From contig JAGWNT010000062.1 in NCBI GenBank assembly GCA_028871195.1, positions 1 through 24,627 on the forward strand: a DNA stretch of 24,627 bases, in the 5' to 3' direction. Position 1 is the stretch's first letter, and every line of letters begins with the position of its first letter. The notes under the pieces are model-generated. The model searched no databases. It saw only the letters and a program-made list of their open reading frames with translations, and had not been told where the DNA came from. The translations under genes and the position numbers were made by a program. The DNA is from REEB85 sp018971455 (GTDB lineage: Bacteria; Pseudomonadota; Alphaproteobacteria; Acetobacterales; Acetobacteraceae). This document shows, in pieces, positions 22,221-24,627 of this stretch.

Positions 22221-24627
22221 ATGGCTGACACCTTCCTGTGGCGGACCGGCGACGGTGACTGGTCGCTGGCCGCCGACTGGACCGACCAGACCGGCACGCT
22301 CGCCCTCCCCGGCTCCGCCGACACCGCCCTGATCGACGGCCCGCCAATCAACGGCGCCACGCTCGGCACGGCGCAGACCCTCACCGGCCAGGGGGCGGTG
22401 GCGAGCCTGGTGTTCACCGGGCTGACCACGCTGGCGGGCAGCCTGGCGGCGGCGAACGTGCTGATCGGCAGCGGCACGGATGCGGCCTATGTGGCGCTCG
22501 CCGGCGGCGCGCTGCAGGCCGGCAGCCTGACGCTGAGCGGGCTGTCCCGCCTCGGCATCGACGCCGCCTCGACGCTGGAGGTCGGCAGCGCCGGGGGGGC
22601 GGCCGCCGGGGTGATCACCGTCGATGCCGGCGCCACCCTGGCCGGCAGCGGCGGCACCGTGGCCGGCGCGGTCTCGGTGGCCGGCATCGTGCTCGCCAGC
22701 GGCGACGGCCTCGCGCTGACCGGCGCGGTCTCCGGCGGCGGCGTGCTGGAGATCGGCGCCGGGGCGCGGCTCGACCTCTCCTACGGCAGCGTCGGTGCGT
22801 CGACCGGGGTGGCGTTCCTCGCCGCCTCCGGCACGCTGTTCACCTCGCTCGCGGGCTTCGCGGCCACCATCGCGGGCTTCGCCTCGGGGGCCGCGATCAA
22901 TGTCGGGCACGCCGTCACCTCGGCGAGCTACACCGCCAGGGGCAGCGGGACGGGCAGCCTGAGCCTCGCCGATGACGGGGCGGCGTTCGCCACGCTCACC
23001 CTGGCCGGCAATTTCGCCGGGATGATCTTCCAGGCCAGCGGCCAGAGCATCACCCTGGCGGTCAATCCTGGCACCGGCAGCCTGGCGCCGCCGAGCGCCG
23101 GCACCCCGACGGCCGACCGCTATGCCTGGACCGCCGCCAGCGGCGGCGATTGGGGAAATACCGCCAACTGGACCGACAGCACCACCGGTGCCACCCCGGC
23201 CGCGATCGCGCCCGGGTCGAATGACCTCGTCACCCTCGGCGGGCCCGGCGGGGCCGGGTTGCAGGTGCTGACCGGGGCGGGGGACGCGGCCAGCCTGCTG
23301 GTTCTCGGCAACACCGCACTGACCGGCCAGCTTGCCACCGGCACGCTGATGGTCGGCGCCGGCGGCGTGGCCGGACAGCTCGACATCGATGCCGGCGCCA
23401 CCGTCACCGCCGGCGCCGCCAGCCTGGCCGGCGGCACGGTGGCGCTGTCCGGCAGCCTGGCGCGGTTCACCACGGCGGGGACGCTGAGCCTGGGCGACGC
23501 CACGATGACGGGCGCGGTGCAGCTGGTCGATCACGCCACCCTGCGCGCCGGGAGCGTGGTGATGCTGGGGGCCTCGGCGTTCAGCGTCGATGCGACGGCG
23601 ATCGCCGAGATCGGCACGGCCGGCGGCGCCACCCCGGGGCGGCTGAGCATCGATGCCGGCGCGCAGCTGCGCGGTGCGGGCGTGGTGGGCGGCGCGGTGA
23701 GCCTCGCCGGCACCGTCCTGGCCGAGGGCCGCCTCAGCCTGACCGGCGCCGTCTCCGGGGACGGCACGCTGGAGATCGGCGGCGGCGCGACGCTCGACCT
23801 GTCATACGGCAGCGTGGCGGGCGGCCTCTCCATCGGTTTTCTCGGCGGCGGCGGGCTGCTCGCGGCACCGCTATCCGGCCTGCCCGCCATCATCTCCGGC
23901 TTCACGCCGGGCGAGACGATCGATGTCGGCCAGAGCATCACCACGGCCAGCTACAGCCCGACCGGCTCCGGCACCGGCCTGCTGACGCTGCTCGATGCCG
24001 GCAGCCCAGTCGGCACGCTCAGCCTCGCCGGCAGCTATGCCGGCGCGGTGTTCCAGGCGGCCGGCCAGGCGGTCACGCTGGCCACGCCGCCGGCCTGCTA
24101 CGCCGCCGGCACACGCATCCTCACCCCGCGCGGCGAAATCGCCGTCGAGGCGCTGCGGCCGGGCGACCTGGTGGTGACGCTGGCCGGCACGGCGGGCCTG
24201 CGCGCGGTGGCATGGACCGGGCGCCGGCGCATCGAGCTGGGCCGCCATCCCGACCCGGCGGCGGTGGCGCCGGTGCGCGTGCTCGCCGGTGCCTTCGCCC
24301 CCGGCGTGCCGCATCGCGACCTGCTGCTTTCGCCCGATCACGCCGTGTTCGCCGCCGGCCTGCTGGTGCCGATCGGCCGCCTGGTCAACGGCGCCACCAT
24401 CCGGCGCGACGAGACGGGCCCGACCGTGACCTACGTGCATGTCGAGCTCGCGCGGCACGATCTCCTGCTCGCCGAGGGGCTGCCGGCGGAGAGCTATCTC
24501 GACACCGGCAACCGTGACGCCTTCGAGGCGGGCGGGCCGCGCCCGCCCGGGCGCCGCAGGCCGGCGAGCTGGGCGCGCGATGGCTGCCTTCCCCTCACCC
24601 AGGCCGGGCCGGCCGTCATCGCCCTGC
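22221..24627 (+). CDS. large Hint-domain protein with duplicated beta-rich module (partial, runs off window)
   Basis: The frame is open from ATG 22221 to the window end (802 codons seen). It has no signal peptide and begins with MADTFLWRTGDGDWSLAADW. Residues 3-280 and 299-621 are two copies of a Gly/Ala/Thr/Val-rich, passenger-like beta module. Each opens with a W....DW....NW/DW..WTD motif and closes with LDLSYGSV, a GSGTG segment and an F.GQ..TLA end. A Hint_2 module starts at Cys626 (CYAAGTRILTPRGEIAVEAL), with LLLSPDHAVFAAGLLVPIGR and ESYLDTGNR, as in the protein at 12752-14266. The C-terminal domain is cut. ATG 22221 has no clear ribosome binding site, and other starts are possible. A cell-surface or secreted role with self-processing is plausible but unproven. 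Confidence 0.85.
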   Translation, partial: MADTFLWRTGDGDWSLAADWTDQTGTLALPGSADTALIDGPPINGATLGTAQTLTGQGAVASLVFTGLTTLAGSLAAANVLIGSGTDAAYVALAGGALQAGSLTLSGLSRLGIDAASTLEVGSAGGAAAGVITVDAGATLAGSGGTVAGAVSVAGIVLASGDGLALTGAVSGGGVLEIGAGARLDLSYGSVGASTGVAFLAASGTLFTSLAGFAATIAGFASGAAINVGHAVTSASYTARGSGTGSLSLADDGAAFATLTLAGNFAGMIFQASGQSITLAVNPGTGSLAPPSAGTPTADRYAWTAASGGDWGNTANWTDSTTGATPAAIAPGSNDLVTLGGPGGAGLQVLTGAGDAASLLVLGNTALTGQLATGTLMVGAGGVAGQLDIDAGATVTAGAASLAGGTVALSGSLARFTTAGTLSLGDATMTGAVQLVDHATLRAGSVVMLGASAFSVDATAIAEIGTAGGATPGRLSIDAGAQLRGAGVVGGAVSLAGTVLAEGRLSLTGAVSGDGTLEIGGGATLDLSYGSVAGGLSIGFLGGGGLLAAPLSGLPAIISGFTPGETIDVGQSITTASYSPTGSGTGLLTLLDAGSPVGTLSLAGSYAGAVFQAAGQAVTLATPPACYAAGTRILTPRGEIAVEALRPGDLVVTLAGTAGLRAVAWTGRRRIELGRHPDPAAVAPVRVLAGAFAPGVPHRDLLLSPDHAVFAAGLLVPIGRLVNGATIRRDETGPTVTYVHVELARHDLLLAEGLPAESYLDTGNRDAFEAGGPRPPGRRRPASWARDGCLPLTQAGPAVIAL
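22227..23060 (+). repeat. intragenic module, copy 1 of 2
   Basis: The first copy of the roughly 280-320-residue module in the large Hint protein. It runs from DTFLWRTGDGDW to SITLA. Shared landmarks with copy 2 are a WTD near the start, I.VDAGATL.GSG..AGAVS, LTGAVSG.G.LEIG.GA.LDLSYGSV, a GF..G..I.VG segment, and TLAG.(F/Y)AG..FQA.GQ. Identity is clear at protein level, with the edges estimated by eye. Confidence 0.75.
23115..24083 (+). repeat. intragenic module, copy 2 of 2
   Basis: The second copy, from DRYAWTAASGGDW to AVTLA, joins directly to the Hint module that begins at 24096. It is longer than copy 1 by about 45 residues, mostly in the middle, where a second run of short beta repeats (GTLSLGDATMTGAV, GSVVMLGASAFSV) is inserted or has been lost from copy 1. 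The copies are diverged enough that this is an old duplication. Confidence 0.75.
24489..24514 (+). repeat. 26-base exact repeat, partner of 13332-13357
   Basis: Plus-strand partner of the inverted repeat in the Hint gene at 12752-14266. It encodes the end of the Hint module (ESYLDTGN). Silent sites are also identical across the tract, which suggests either recent common origin, gene conversion, or strong codon bias. Confidence 0.8.

Overview
This is a GC-rich chromosomal window. Gene content, very high third-position GC, and two proteins carrying the bacterial Hint module typical of Acetobacteraceae suggest an alphaproteobacterium of the Rhodospirillales/Acetobacteraceae (Roseomonas or Acidiphilium-like relatives). 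That placement is inference, since no rRNA gene is present. Nearly all the sequence is coding. I see no tRNA, rRNA, CRISPR array, insertion sequence or prophage gene.

Left block (+ strand, 275-7450): the heat-shock chaperone cluster hrcA-grpE-dnaK-dnaJ, followed with ATGA overlaps by a class-I glutamine amidotransferase-like peptidase (C26), an RsuA/RluB-type pseudouridine synthase, and rsmD with a TTG start. A strong intrinsic terminator-like hairpin lies between dnaK and dnaJ. Sigma32-like promoters are proposed before hrcA and dnaK. I find no CIRCE operator (the HrcA target) in the window.

Middle block (- strand, 7407-17724). Read in the direction of transcription it holds fabI, aroC, a hypothetical protein with a degenerate nuclease-like motif behind a TetR-type palindrome, a Hint-domain protein, a tiny conserved-looking ORF, an atypical short-chain dehydrogenase, pgi, mutL (endonuclease-type, GTG start) and an arylmalonate decarboxylase/maleate isomerase family enzyme. 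The last gene overlaps the end of rsmD convergently by 44 bp.

Right block (+ strand, 17887 to the end): pdxH, diverging from fabI; a two-domain APH-like/P-loop kinase; a tandem universal stress protein; a MarR regulator; a pirin preceded by a small palindrome; and a large Hint protein cut off by the window end. The last has a duplicated beta-rich N-terminal module and is a paralogue of the Hint protein near 13 kb, in inverted orientation.

Most genes are housekeeping: protein folding, rRNA modification, mismatch repair, glycolysis, and shikimate, fatty-acid and B6 metabolism. The unusual elements are the two Hint proteins, the SDR that lacks most of its catalytic tetrad, the AMDase-like active-site signature, and the unknown protein under a TetR-like operator.
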